Origin: Flavobacterium sufflavum
GTDB lineage: Bacteria; Bacteroidota; Bacteroidia; Flavobacteriales; Flavobacteriaceae
DNA: 64,000 nt
NCBI RefSeq assembly: GCF_004016525.1
Contig: NZ_SACJ01000004.1
Location: 62,001-126,000, forward strand
Direction of reading: 5' to 3'
This document shows positions 7,803 to 17,369 of this stretch, piece after piece. Numbering within the stretch: position 1 is the stretch's first letter; every line of letters begins with the position of its first letter. The notes under the pieces are model-generated. The model was not told the origin of the DNA and made no database searches. It worked only from the letters and a program-made list of their open reading frames with translations. The position numbers and the translations under genes were made by a program.

Positions 7803-9188
7803 ATGAAATACCGAATTGAAAAAGACACCATGGGCGAAGTGAAAGTCCCAGCCGATAAATACTGGGGCGCCCAAACCGAGCGTTCAAGAAACAATTTTAA
7901 AATAGGCCCATCAGCCTCGATGCCACAGGAAATCATTGCCGGTTTTGCCTATTTAAAAAAAGCGGCTGCTTATGCTAATTGTGATTTGGGCGTTTTATCC
8001 ATCGAAAAAAGAGACTCCATTGCCGCAGTTTGTGATGAAATCCTCGCTGGAAAATTAGACGAACAATTTCCTTTGGTTATTTGGCAAACAGGTTCCGGAA
8101 CGCAAAGCAACATGAACCTGAACGAAGTGATTGCTAATCGTGCCCAGGTACTAAAAGGATTTGAAATTGGTCAGGGAGAACCATTTATCAAGGCCAACGA
8201 CGATGTCAATAAATCACAGTCGTCTAATGACACCTTCCCTACTGCCATGCACATTGCGGCTTACAAAGCTGTTATTGACATCACAATTCCTGGAGTTGAA
8301 AAATTGCGTGATACACTCAATGCTAAAGCAAATGAATTCAAAAAAGTGGTAAAAATTGGTCGAACCCATTTAATGGATGCCACTCCATTGACTTTAGGAC
8401 AGGAACTTTCAGGCTATGTAGCGCAATTAAATCATGGATTAAAAGCACTGAAAAACACCTTAGCCCATTTATCCGAAATTGCTTTAGGCGGAACAGCAGT
8501 CGGAACAGGGTTAAACACACCCAAAGCTTATGATGTAAAAGTGGCTGAATACATCGCTCAATTTACAGGACTTCCATTTGTAACCGCCGAAAATAAATTT
8601 GAAGCCTTAGCTTCTCATGATGCTATTGTGGAATCGCATGGTGCATTAAAACAACTGGCTGTTTCTTTAAATAAAATTGCCAATGATATTCGAATGCTGG
8701 CTTCGGGACCACGCTCGGGAATTGGAGAAATCCTGATTCCTGAAAACGAACCCGGTTCATCCATCATGCCCGGAAAAGTAAATCCCACCCAATGCGAAGC
8801 CCTGACTATGGTTTGCGCTCAAATAATGGGGAATGATGTTGTCATCAGCGTTGGAGGCATGCAAGGTCATTACGAATTGAATGTTTTTAAGCCTTTGATG
8901 GCTGCCAACTTCCTGCAATCGGCTCGATTGCTTGGAGATGCTTGTGTTTCTTTTGACGAACATTGCGCTCAAGGCATTGAACCGAATTACAAACGTATCA
9001 AAGAATTAGTAGATAATTCGTTGATGTTGGTTACCGCATTAAACACTAAAATAGGATATTATAAAGCCGCCGAAATAGCGCAAACCGCCCATAAAAACGG
9101 CACAACTCTTAAAGAGGAAGCAGTTCGCTTAGGCTATGTAACTGCTGAGGATTTTGATGCCTGGGTAAAACCGGAAGATATGGTGTAA
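7803..9188 (+). CDS. fumC: Class II fumarate hydratase
   Basis: 461 residues, cytoplasmic TCA-cycle enzyme interconverting fumarate and L-malate, iron-independent tetramer. Seen: N-terminal [23 protein letters not shown], '[19 protein letters not shown]' near 100, the B-site region '[19 protein letters not shown]' near 130, '[16 protein letters not shown]' with the catalytic His near 188, and the superfamily signature [16 protein letters not shown] near 318 with the catalytic Ser loop. Length matches the family. The start follows directly from this N-terminal motif. It is a single-gene unit by context. Confidence 0.97.
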   Translation: MKYRIEKDTMGEVKVPADKYWGAQTERSRNNFKIGPSASMPQEIIAGFAYLKKAAAYANCDLGVLSIEKRDSIAAVCDEILAGKLDEQFPLVIWQTGSGTQSNMNLNEVIANRAQVLKGFEIGQGEPFIKANDDVNKSQSSNDTFPTAMHIAAYKAVIDITIPGVEKLRDTLNAKANEFKKVVKIGRTHLMDATPLTLGQELSGYVAQLNHGLKALKNTLAHLSEIALGGTAVGTGLNTPKAYDVKVAEYIAQFTGLPFVTAENKFEALASHDAIVESHGALKQLAVSLNKIANDIRMLASGPRSGIGEILIPENEPGSSIMPGKVNPTQCEALTMVCAQIMGNDVVISVGGMQGHYELNVFKPLMAANFLQSARLLGDACVSFDEHCAQGIEPNYKRIKELVDNSLMLVTALNTKIGYYKAAEIAQTAHKNGTTLKEEAVRLGYVTAEDFDAWVKPEDMV

Positions 9189-9200
9189 ATTGCTTATTTT

Positions 9201-9289
9201 TTTTAACCGCAAAGTGCGCAAAGCTTTGTATACTTTGCGGTTTCTCAACACAAGCAATAGAAAAAACCTTGCGCACTTTGCGGTTAAAA
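9201..9289. repeat. 21-bp perfect inverted repeat (possible fumC terminator)
   Basis: Arms 9201-9221 and 9269-9289 (TTTTAACCGCAAAGTGCGCAA and its complement, the arm being 21 bases with core CCGCAAAGTGCGC) flank a 47-base loop that contains a third partial copy, ACTTTGCGG. It begins 13 bases after the fumC stop. The large loop makes it a weak terminator by itself; it resembles a dispersed repeat. The rest of 9290-9530 holds no gene that I can see and must contain the promoter of the next gene. Confidence 0.6.
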
Positions 9290-9530
9290 CTTTTTTGAAT
9301 TATTATAATTTGTGGGCACAATCCCAATACATAACAAAATTACGCTAACGATTGTGGTAAATCAGAGTGTTCTGGATTCTCAAACCAACTAAAAAACAAA
9401 TTATAAATCTAAAAAACAACCACTTAACCACTTGTAATTTCACAAAACTTAATCATTTTTTTCGTAAATTTAATACTCGTTTTTAAAGTTTTGGTATCCA
9501 CTTGAGTTTAACCATCAAAAAACAATTACC

Positions 9531-10199
9531 ATGGATAACTATGTTGTTAAAGTCTTGCAAGCTGTTTTTATCACCCATGATGTAAAACGTTTTGTTGTTG
9601 AAAAACCGGAAGGATATCATTTCATTCCCGGTCAGGCAACAGAAGTTTCCATCAATCTGCCGGAATGGAAAGATGAATTAAGACCTTTTACATTTACCTG
9701 TTTAGGAGAGGAGAACCATCTCGAATTCATAATTAAAATTTACAACGACCATAAAGGGGTTACTGCCATGTTAGGCCGTGTTAACAAAGGTGACGAATTG
9801 ATTATTCGCGATGTTTGGGGTGCTATCCAATACAAAAAACCGGGAATATTTATTGCCGGAGGTGCAGGAATCACTCCTTTTATTGCTATTTTCAGGGATT
9901 TGTACCAAAAAAACCAACTAAAAGGAAACCGACTCATCTACTCCAATAAAACCTCGGAAGATGTCATCATTGCTGAGGAATTACAGGAAATGCTCAACGA
10001 TGATTTCATAAATATCTTTACCCGGGAAAACGTCACCGGATTTGTGGGTAAAAGAATAGACCGTAAATACCTGATAGAAAATATTGCCGATTTCAGTCAA
10101 CATTTTTACATCTGTGGGCCATCTGCTTTTGTAAAAAACATCAGCAATTTATTGATTGAATTGGGTGCAACTGCTGATGAAGTTGTTTTTGAAAAATAA
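9531..10199 (+). CDS. Ferredoxin/flavodoxin-NADP reductase-like FAD oxidoreductase
   Basis: 222 residues with the two-domain ferredoxin-reductase architecture. An FAD-binding beta-barrel (1-100) contains 'RPFTFTC', the Arg-x-x-Ser/Thr flavin motif, and a later Gly-Val-Thr. A nucleotide-binding domain begins at GIFIAGGAGITPFIAIFRDL (about 105) and ends with YICGPSAFV (about 195), the Cys-Gly-Pro motif near the nicotinamide. No [2Fe-2S] domain is attached, so an external partner is needed. It probably moves electrons between NAD(P)H and a small carrier. The gene stands alone between intergenic stretches; its partner and direction are unknown. Confidence 0.8.
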   Translation: MDNYVVKVLQAVFITHDVKRFVVEKPEGYHFIPGQATEVSINLPEWKDELRPFTFTCLGEENHLEFIIKIYNDHKGVTAMLGRVNKGDELIIRDVWGAIQYKKPGIFIAGGAGITPFIAIFRDLYQKNQLKGNRLIYSNKTSEDVIIAEELQEMLNDDFINIFTRENVTGFVGKRIDRKYLIENIADFSQHFYICGPSAFVKNISNLLIELGATADEVVFEK

Positions 10200-10252
10200 A
10201 ACCAGCGATCAACTAAAAAACAATGTAGTCTAAAAAACTATTCTTTTTTGCC

Positions 10253-10366
10253 TTAACAGCTTTTTAAAATTGATACGAGATGCTGTGCTTTTCGGCTGGT
10301 AACATCAAAAATTTGATGACGACAACTGGTTTCTGCTGCGGCAATAGCCACATCAGCATCGGTAAC
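10253..10366 (-). pseudogene. Degenerate copy of the 3' end of the FAD/Fe-S dehydrogenase gene
   Basis: Translated on the minus strand this stretch gives ADVAIAAAETSCRHQIFDVT followed by SRKAQHLVSILKSC and a stop. The intact dehydrogenase ends ENVSIAAAGTSCRHQIYDGT, SRKAQHPVSILKSCLQ. By eye the nucleotide match over 10257-10365 against 11348-11456 is roughly 80%. Upstream of it the reading frame becomes unrelated, so only the last ~37 codons are duplicated. It lies 1.1 kb beyond the true gene end, with the lipoprotein gene between the copies. It is a relic or a recombination scar, not a functional gene. Confidence 0.75.
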
Positions 10367-10605
10367 AGAATTAAATAAGTAGAAATAAAAAAAGCCATTA
10401 AACAAATCCACTTTTTCACAACAAAAAACATAACACACTAATTTAAAACGTCTTAATTCATAAATTTATAGACTAATAAAGCCCTACCCCCTCAATTAAC
10501 ATAATCAACAATCTCTTTTAGGTTAGACTCCTAATTTTGTTATTTGTATATCAATTATATTTTTCTGCAATAATTATCATAGAAAAACACTAAATATATT
10601 GAAAC

Positions 10606-11169
10606 ATGAAGAAATCTATATTTTACGTTTACATCATATTAATATATACAATACAATTTTTCTTAACGTCTTGTGATACGAATGATGATAACACAGAAAT
10701 TCCTAAAAGTTATTTTAGTTTTACTTATAACGGTAAACAATACGATTTAGGTGAATTCAACAACGGAACAGGCGGAGTAGTTGGGCCAGAACATCCATGG
10801 ATTGCATTAGACAATTTCATTTGGATCAATAGACCCGATATTTTTGGTGGTGTTATACTTTTTAAGGATACCAATTGCACTTTTTTTAGCCCTGTACACA
10901 ATAATCTTGATCAATTATTCCAATGTCAACTTACTTTAAATGGAATTCCTATTGACCCTGTCTCCGTTTACTTTTATAAATCTGGAAATCAAACATACAC
11001 AAGTAAAATATACTCAACATATAAAGTATTTGATTTTTTTACGGGTAAATGGTATGAACAAACCATTTTTGATATCAATGGTACTTTTGATCTTGAACTG
11101 ATAAATTCAGAAAACAAAATTATCAGGATAACTAATGGAAAATATAACATAAAAAGAGGTGGAGGGTAA
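10606..11169 (+). CDS. Putative lipoprotein, unknown function
   Basis: 187 residues. An N-terminal signal with a type II lipobox (FFLTSC, Cys at about 23) predicts lipid anchoring, probably at the outer membrane. The mature part (about 35-187) is rich in aromatic beta-strand-like segments (YFSFTYNGKQYDLGEF, FDINGTFDLELI) and ends RGGG. It is reminiscent of small beta-sandwich lipoproteins of Bacteroidota, but I recognise no named family. The upstream ~240 bases contain TAATTTTG at 10532-10539, a possible -7 element. It sits between the duplicated and the intact ends of the dehydrogenase gene and could have arrived with that rearrangement. It is followed by a strong terminator. Confidence 0.7.
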   Translation: MKKSIFYVYIILIYTIQFFLTSCDTNDDNTEIPKSYFSFTYNGKQYDLGEFNNGTGGVVGPEHPWIALDNFIWINRPDIFGGVILFKDTNCTFFSPVHNNLDQLFQCQLTLNGIPIDPVSVYFYKSGNQTYTSKIYSTYKVFDFFTGKWYEQTIFDINGTFDLELINSENKIIRITNGKYNIKRGGG

Positions 11170-11274
11170 TAATCGAAGTTGTAAATAAAAAACTCATTAC
11201 GATTTTTATACTAGATAAAAAATACCTGTCGCACTCAGTATATACAAACGTTAATACGGTTTTACAAACCGCAC

Positions 11275-11310
11275 ACACAAAAGCCATGAACTTACTCATG
11301 GCTTTTGTGT
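11275..11310. terminator. Rho-independent terminator after the lipoprotein gene
   Basis: Arms 11275-11289 and 11296-11310 (core AAAAGCCATGA/TCATGGCTTTT) form a perfect 15-bp stem with a 6-base loop, followed by a T run on the plus strand. It lies about 105 bases past the lipoprotein stop and 30 bases past the leftward dehydrogenase stop, so it may serve both directions. Confidence 0.85.
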
Positions 11311-11340
11311 TTTTTAACTAATAAGTATAAAATCTTTTTT

Positions 11341-14253
11341 TTATTGTAAACAACTTTTTAAAATCGATACGGGATGTTGTGCTTTTCGGCTGGTTCCGTC
11401 ATAAATTTGATGGCGGCAAGAGGTTCCTGCTGCTGCTATAGACACATTTTCATCGGTAGCCCTGATTTTTGGGAACAAGGTATCTTCCCCCATTTGCATA
11501 CTTATTTCGTAATGTTCTTCTTCGTAGCCAAAAGAACCCGCCATTCCGCAACAACCGGAGTTGTAAATAGTAACCGAATTGTTTTTAGGCACATTCAACA
11601 TCGCAAAAGTAGCTTCAACAGCACTCAATGATTTCTGGTGGCAATGTCCGTGAATTTTAATCTGCTTTTCGTTGGTTGAAAATTGTCCCGCATGGATTTT
11701 CCCTGCTCCAATTTCTTTCTTGAAAAACTCCTCGATAGTTAAAACGTTCTTAGCCAGCTTTTCAGCAGCAGTTTTGTCTTCTACCAATCGTAAGTATTCA
11801 TCTCTGAAAGTCAATATTGCCGAAGGTTCAATCCCTATTAACTGGCAATCATCTGAAATAATCGGTGCAAAAGTAGCTACGTTTTTAATGGCTATCATTT
11901 TAGCTTCTTCCAGGAATCCTTTCGAAATATAAGCTCTTCCGCTTTCTTCATGCTCCACAACTACCACTTCGTAACCTAATTTTGTCAACAATTCGAAGGC
12001 ATCAATCCCGACATTTACATCATAATAATTAGTGAATTCATCGCAAAATAAAACCACTTTACCATTTGGATACTCCTTATTGTTATTGACATTGTTATTG
12101 CTAAGCCATTTTCTAAAAGTCTGTTTGGCTAATAGCGGAACTTCACGTTTCTGTGCCACTCCCATTCCTTTTTTCACAATGGAAAGATTGGAAACAAAAT
12201 TAGTAAGGGCAGGAAAAAGACTTCCCATCTTATTCATCTTGGCATTATTGGCAAAGATTTTATTTCGAAACGAAAAACCATTCGCTTTTTGGTATTGGTA
12301 CAAAAACTCGGCTTTTAAAGTCGCCACATCCACATTAGACGGGCATTCGCTGGCACAGGCTTTACAGCTTACACACAATTCAAAAACTTCATACAATTCC
12401 TTGTGATCAAATTTATTGTCTTTTTCAGAATGCGTTAAATATTCGCGTAAAGCGTTTGCACGGGCACGGGTCGTATCTTTTTCATTTCGGGTAGCGCGAT
12501 AACTCGGGCATAAAGTCCCTCCCGCCGAAGGCAATTTTCTACAATCACCGGAACCATTGCATTTTTCGGCAGCTCTCAAAATCCCCATGCTGTCTGAGAA
12601 ATCCTGAATGGTTTTAATATCCGGTTCTACCCTATCGGTTTCAAAACGGAAATTCTCATCCATTTTTAGCGCATTGACAATTTTCCCCATATTCAAAACC
12701 GAATTCGGGTCGAATGCCAATTTGATACGCTTTAATAATCCGTAATTTTTTTCACCAATCATAAAAGGCAAAAATTCCCCTCTTACAATTCCGTCACCGT
12801 GTTCTCCACTTAAGGAACCTCTATATTTTTTTACCAAAATAGCCACTTCGGTAGCGATATTTCTAAATTGGTAAACGCCTTCCTTAGTCTTTAAATTCAA
12901 CACCGGACGCAGGTGCAATTCTCCCGCACCGGCATGAGCATAATAAATAGCTTCCTGTCCGTGGCGTTTCATCATAGCCGAAAAATCGGCAATATAATTA
13001 GGCAAATCACTCAACTCCACCGCAGTATCTTCAATAGAATCGGCTGCTTTGTCATCGCCCACAATACTTCCTAAAAGCCCAAGTCCTGCTTTGCGGAGTT
13101 CGTTTACTTTATCAACATCGGCTCCATATAATTTTACCGAAGCATAACCAAAATTGTTGTCTTCTAAATCTTTAATCAAAGCTTCTGCTTGTTTTTCGGC
13201 CTCATCCATACTGATATAGGAAGCCACTTCAAACATCATAATCGCTTTGGGTTCACCCTGAATAAAAAAGCGATTTTTGCTTTGTTCTTTGTTGTGTTTC
13301 GTACAATCTAAAATAGTATCGTCAATCATTTCGCAGGTATACAAATGATGCTTCATAGCAATCATTACCGCTTCTAAACTTTCCTGAATACTGGTAAAAT
13401 GAGTCACTACCATGATGTTATTCGTTGGCGGTAAATCGTCTAATTGTAAAGTAACTTCAGTTGTAAAAGCCAATGTTCCTTCGCTACCGCAAAGCAACTT
13501 CCCTACATTTATCGTAGGCTCAGTTCCTCCAAACAAATCCGATTTCAACAACACATCAACCGCATAACCGGTATTTCGTCTGTGGATTTCCGGTTTTGGA
13601 AATTCGTTTTTTATCTCTTGCTGGTTGGCTTCATTGGACAATTCTTCATAAAGCTTTCTGTAAATAGCACTTTCTAAAGAATCGCCTTTGGTTTTTTCTA
13701 CGAATTCAGCCGAAGTAATGGTATTAAAAACAACTTGGGAACCATCAGCCAACACCGTTTTTATCTCAATAATCTTATCACGGGTTACTCCGTAACGGAT
13801 AGAAGTAGTTCCTGATGAATTGTTCCCCACCATTCCTCCTACCATACAACGATTAGAAGTAGAAGTATTAGGGCCAAAAAACACGCCATGTGGTTTTAAA
13901 TACAAATTCAATTCGTCTCTAATAACACCCGGTTGTACTGTAACGGTCTTTTTTTGGGCATCAAAAGCGACAATTTTTGTAAAATGTTTCGATACATCTA
14001 CAACAATTCCGTCACCAATAGTTTGCCCCGCTAAAGAAGTTCCAGCGGTTCTGGGAATTAATGTCGTTTTATTTTGAATGGCATAACGCACTAATTTTAC
14101 AATATCCTCCGTTGATTTTGGCAAAGCTACCGCCAAAGGAACAATTCGGTACGCCGAAGCATCAGTGGCATATAAAGTTTTATGAAGATCATCATATAAA
14201 AGGCTTCCTTCTAAAGAATCGGACAATTGCTTTAACGAGTGTGAATGAGACAT
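11341..14253 (-). CDS. FAD-linked oxidase with Fe-S and CCG domains (YdiJ/D-2-hydroxyacid dehydrogenase-like)
   Basis: 970 residues, cytoplasmic or membrane-associated dehydrogenase feeding electrons toward quinone. Order: FAD_binding_4 domain (about 25-240, with 'PRTAGTSLAGQTIGDGIVVDVS', 'VQPGVIRDELN' and 'CLVGGMVGNNSSG'-like 'CMVGGMVGNNSSG'); FAD-oxidase C domain (about 270-530, ending 'GSLSGEHGDGIVRGEFLP'); a ferredoxin-like segment with CNGSGDC (about 562) and CVSCKACASECP (about 626); and C-terminal CCG motifs including HCHQKS and GCCGMAGSFGYE (about 900). This architecture and length match E. coli YdiJ (about 1018, reported to act on D-2-hydroxyglutarate) and fused GlcD-GlpC lactate dehydrogenases. 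The substrate is not decidable here. A decayed copy of its last 37 codons lies downstream at 10253. Confidence 0.85.
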   Translation of the reverse strand: MSHSHSLKQLSDSLEGSLLYDDLHKTLYATDASAYRIVPLAVALPKSTEDIVKLVRYAIQNKTTLIPRTAGTSLAGQTIGDGIVVDVSKHFTKIVAFDAQKKTVTVQPGVIRDELNLYLKPHGVFFGPNTSTSNRCMVGGMVGNNSSGTTSIRYGVTRDKIIEIKTVLADGSQVVFNTITSAEFVEKTKGDSLESAIYRKLYEELSNEANQQEIKNEFPKPEIHRRNTGYAVDVLLKSDLFGGTEPTINVGKLLCGSEGTLAFTTEVTLQLDDLPPTNNIMVVTHFTSIQESLEAVMIAMKHHLYTCEMIDDTILDCTKHNKEQSKNRFFIQGEPKAIMMFEVASYISMDEAEKQAEALIKDLEDNNFGYASVKLYGADVDKVNELRKAGLGLLGSIVGDDKAADSIEDTAVELSDLPNYIADFSAMMKRHGQEAIYYAHAGAGELHLRPVLNLKTKEGVYQFRNIATEVAILVKKYRGSLSGEHGDGIVRGEFLPFMIGEKNYGLLKRIKLAFDPNSVLNMGKIVNALKMDENFRFETDRVEPDIKTIQDFSDSMGILRAAEKCNGSGDCRKLPSAGGTLCPSYRATRNEKDTTRARANALREYLTHSEKDNKFDHKELYEVFELCVSCKACASECPSNVDVATLKAEFLYQYQKANGFSFRNKIFANNAKMNKMGSLFPALTNFVSNLSIVKKGMGVAQKREVPLLAKQTFRKWLSNNNVNNNKEYPNGKVVLFCDEFTNYYDVNVGIDAFELLTKLGYEVVVVEHEESGRAYISKGFLEEAKMIAIKNVATFAPIISDDCQLIGIEPSAILTFRDEYLRLVEDKTAAEKLAKNVLTIEEFFKKEIGAGKIHAGQFSTNEKQIKIHGHCHQKSLSAVEATFAMLNVPKNNSVTIYNSGCCGMAGSFGYEEEHYEISMQMGEDTLFPKIRATDENVSIAAAGTSCRHQIYDGTSRKAQHPVSILKSCLQ

Positions 14254-14513
14254 AAATAGAATATCTTTTGTGTATTTAATACAGTTCTAAAAAATTATTT
14301 GACAAATATAAATATATCAGTTTTTAAAAAATCATAATTACTCTATTTAATATTTTTTATTGTCCTGTGGCCTTAACAAAGAAAAAAATATGCTACTTCC
14401 GGTTTTGGCAAAAAAATTGTATAACTAAAAAACATAAGGAAAATTAATCCTAAATTATCTGATAAACTTCGCTAAAAAAACTATTTTTGGTAACTGTTAA
14501 AACATCGAATTCA

Positions 14514-16076
14514 ATGAATCATAAAAACCAAATCTGCTTATTTATCTCCGTTTTGTTGTTGTCTTTTGGCTACAGCCAGGCACAAAATAAAACCGCTAAT
14601 CCAAAAAACGAATTCAGAGCCGTGTGGATTGCAACGGTTGCCAATATTGACTGGCCCATAAAAAACACCGATGCTGTCGAAAAACAAAAAGCCGATTTTA
14701 TTGAAATTTTAGATACTTATAAAAAGCTGAATTACAATGTGGTTATTGTGCAAATTCGCAGTACAGGCGATGCCATGTATCCAACTGATTTAGCGCCCTG
14801 GTCTAAATATCTAACCGGCAAACAAGGACAAGCTCCTTACCCTTTTTATGATCCTTTGGAATGGATGATTACTGAAACCCACAATCGCGGATTTGAATTT
14901 CATGCCTGGTTTAACCCTTACAGAGCGAGCATGGATTTAAACACAGCTGAATTGAGCAGAACTCACGATATAATCAAACATCCTGAATGGATGATTAAAT
15001 ACGGTGGAAAATACTATTACAATCCGGCTTTGCCTGAAGTTCAGGCACATTTAATTAATGTAGTTGACGAAGTTGTGAGTAAATATGATGTGGATGCCGT
15101 CCATTTTGACGATTATTTTTATCCATACAGAATACCGGGAGAATCATTTAACGATACTGCATCTTACAAAAAATACGGAAAAGGCATGGGACTTGAAGAT
15201 TGGCGTCGTGATAATGTCAACACTTATTTAAAAAACACTTATGCTTCCATCAAAAAACTAAAACCCTGGGTACAGTTTGGCATCAGTCCATTTGGAGTTT
15301 GGAGAAACAAATCCGTTGATCCTAAAGGTTCTGACACTCAGGCAGGACAAACCAACTATGATGATTTGTATGCCGACCCAATGGCCTGGATGGAAGGTAA
15401 TTACATTGATTATCTTTTGCCTCAATTGTATTGGAGCATCGACCATCCGAAAGCTTCTTATGCTAAATTATCGAAATGGTGGTCAGAAAACACCAATAAA
15501 AATACCGCACTTTATATTGGAAACGGAAGTTATAAAATCAACGCCGATTCGGATAAAAGATGGTCCGATCCAAATGAAATTCCTAATCAAATTGATTTAA
15601 CCCGTAGTTTCAATAATATCAATGGAAATGCTTTTTTCAGTGCCAAGTCTTTTGTAAATAAAAACAATGCTGTAACCCAATTGCTAAAAGACAATCAATA
15701 CCAATATCCGGCTTTAGCTTTTGTAGTTCCAAATTCTAAAAAAGAAGTTTTAGACACGCCTAATGTAACTAATATCAATAATCAGAGTGACAGCACTGTA
15801 GTTACTTTAGGTTTTCCAACGCAAAGTAAAATTCGTTATGTAATCGTTTATGGTAGTACTAATAAAAACCTGATTAACGTTAATGATCCAAGCCAGATTA
15901 TTGATAAAATCGCTTTTAAAGAAACCAAGGACAGCATTGCTGTCAAAATACCAAAACTGTATCTTGAAAAGCACAACAACTGTGCATTAACTTTTGTTGA
16001 TTATTTTGGAAATGAAAGTCAGGCGACTTTATTGAAGGCAAACAATCAAAACCTAAAAACGAATGAAGACAGATAA
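14514..16076 (+). CDS. Secreted GHL10/DUF187 glycoside hydrolase (DigH-like)
   Basis: 520 residues with a Sec signal peptide (MNHKNQICLFISVLLLSFGYSQA). The catalytic TIM barrel of the GHL10 family (formerly DUF187) spans about 35-370: 'EFRAVWIATVANIDWP', 'VVIVQIRSTGDAMY', 'HAWFNPYRA', 'VDAVHFDDYFYPYRIPG' with a conserved Asp-Asp pair, 'FGISPFGVWRN' and 'YIDYLLPQLYWS'. A beta-rich C-terminal domain follows. E. coli DigH (YddW) of this family cleaves denuded peptidoglycan glycans. The ATG at 14514 is chosen because the signal peptide begins there. It overlaps the AmpG-like gene by 14 bases and heads a peptidoglycan-recycling operon, which supports that role. Confidence 0.85.
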   Translation: MNHKNQICLFISVLLLSFGYSQAQNKTANPKNEFRAVWIATVANIDWPIKNTDAVEKQKADFIEILDTYKKLNYNVVIVQIRSTGDAMYPTDLAPWSKYLTGKQGQAPYPFYDPLEWMITETHNRGFEFHAWFNPYRASMDLNTAELSRTHDIIKHPEWMIKYGGKYYYNPALPEVQAHLINVVDEVVSKYDVDAVHFDDYFYPYRIPGESFNDTASYKKYGKGMGLEDWRRDNVNTYLKNTYASIKKLKPWVQFGISPFGVWRNKSVDPKGSDTQAGQTNYDDLYADPMAWMEGNYIDYLLPQLYWSIDHPKASYAKLSKWWSENTNKNTALYIGNGSYKINADSDKRWSDPNEIPNQIDLTRSFNNINGNAFFSAKSFVNKNNAVTQLLKDNQYQYPALAFVVPNSKKEVLDTPNVTNINNQSDSTVVTLGFPTQSKIRYVIVYGSTNKNLINVNDPSQIIDKIAFKETKDSIAVKIPKLYLEKHNNCALTFVDYFGNESQATLLKANNQNLKTNEDR

Positions 16077-17322
16077 AAACCCTTGGTATTGGATTCCATT
16101 ATTAAATTTTGCTTCGGGCTTTCCGTATGTAATTATAATTTCCGTTTCGGTATTAATGTACAAAAACCTCGGAATCAGCAATGAGGACATTGGTTTATAC
16201 ACCAGTTTACTATACTTGCCCTGGGTAATTAAACCGCTTTGGAGTCCGTTTATTGAGTTACACGGCACTAAACGAAAATGGTTTTTGAGTATGCAATTAT
16301 TCATTTCCATTGCCTTTTTAATTGTTGGTTTTATTATTCCAACGAGCCAGTTTTTTATGTTGAGCCTGGCTATTTTTTGGGTCGCTGCCTTTGCTTCTGC
16401 TTCTAATGATGTAGCCAGTGACGGTTTTTATTTATTAGCCTTAACTAAAGACCAACAATCATTCTTTTTAGGAATCCGAAGCACTTTTTACAGAGCTTCT
16501 ATGCTAACCGGAAATGGACTAATTATCCTATTGGCGGGTTATTTAGAACATCAATATGGCGACAATCAAAAAGCCTGGTCATACACGATGGTATTCGTTG
16601 GATTGGTAATGACCTTTTTAACGATTTACAACTACTTTGCTACTCCAAAAGCCGAATTACCAATTAAAGCAGGAGAAACCGAAGAGAAAAATTTTGCAAC
16701 TGTTTTTGCCAGTTTTTTCAAAAAGAAACAAATCGGATTGGCTCTTGCTTTCATCCTTTTATTTCGTTTAGGAGAATCCCAACTACTTAAAATGCTGACT
16801 CCTTTTTTAGTTGATAAAACTGATGTTGGCGGATTGGGATTAGAAACTGAAGATGTGGGATTAATATATGGAACCTTCGGATTAATTGCACTTACTGTTG
16901 GTGGAATTTTAGGCGGAATAGCGATTTCTAAACAAGGCTTAGGAAAATGGATGCTACCAATGATTTTAACCATGCACTTGCCTATTATTGGCTTTATTTT
17001 ACTGGCAAATTTTCATCCTGCTTCGGTATATTACATTTATGCGGTAGTTATTCTGGAACAGTTTGGTTACGGATTTGGTTTTGCCGCTTTTATGATGTAT
17101 TTAATTTATGTTGCCGAAGGCGAATCAAAAACTTCACATTATGCTATTGCTACTGGTTTTATGGCATTAGGAATGATGCTTCCGGGAATGCTTAGCGGCT
17201 ACATTCAGGAATATTTAGGGTATGGCAACTTCTTTATTTGGGTTTTAATAGCTACTATTCCGGGATTAATTTTATCCCGATTTTTAATTTTTCCAAAGGA
17301 TTTTGGGAAGAAGGTGGAATAG
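16063..17322 (+). CDS. MFS permease, AmpG-like (muropeptide/GlcNAc-anhydroMurNAc uptake)
   Basis: 419 residues with about twelve transmembrane segments. The start (NPWYWIPLLNFASGFPYVII), 'DIGLYTSLLYLPWVIKPLWSPFIE' and 'SNDVASDGFYLLAL' match the PAT/AmpG branch of the major facilitator superfamily, in which AmpG imports anhydro-muropeptides. It overlaps the DigH-like gene and is upstream of a NagZ-like gene, which argues for uptake of peptidoglycan fragments. The transport substrate is inferred from context. The KilA-N gene follows 47 bases downstream. Confidence 0.8.
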   Translation: MKTDKNPWYWIPLLNFASGFPYVIIISVSVLMYKNLGISNEDIGLYTSLLYLPWVIKPLWSPFIELHGTKRKWFLSMQLFISIAFLIVGFIIPTSQFFMLSLAIFWVAAFASASNDVASDGFYLLALTKDQQSFFLGIRSTFYRASMLTGNGLIILLAGYLEHQYGDNQKAWSYTMVFVGLVMTFLTIYNYFATPKAELPIKAGETEEKNFATVFASFFKKKQIGLALAFILLFRLGESQLLKMLTPFLVDKTDVGGLGLETEDVGLIYGTFGLIALTVGGILGGIAISKQGLGKWMLPMILTMHLPIIGFILLANFHPASVYYIYAVVILEQFGYGFGFAAFMMYLIYVAEGESKTSHYAIATGFMALGMMLPGMLSGYIQEYLGYGNFFIWVLIATIPGLILSRFLIFPKDFGKKVE

Positions 17323-17330
17323 TGTTTTTC

Positions 17331-17356
17331 TAATTCCATCGAATTCGATGGAATTA
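17331..17356. promoter_or_regulatory. Perfect 26-bp palindrome upstream of the KilA-N gene
   Basis: The 26 bases are exactly equal to their own reverse complement, with half-site TAATTCCATCGAA. The centre is GAATTC. The site lies 8 bases after the permease stop and 13 bases before the KilA-N start codon. In DNA it could be a dimeric operator; in RNA it would fold into a stem that could cover the translation start or stop transcription. It is the only perfect even-length palindrome of this size that I noticed in the window. Confidence 0.6.
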
Positions 17357-17369
17357 AATACAATAAAAT

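Noticed and set aside
10253..10438. A 61-residue minus-strand open frame as a real gene
   Set aside because: Only its C-terminal part has meaning, as a degraded copy of the dehydrogenase end; the N-terminal part is unrelated filler.
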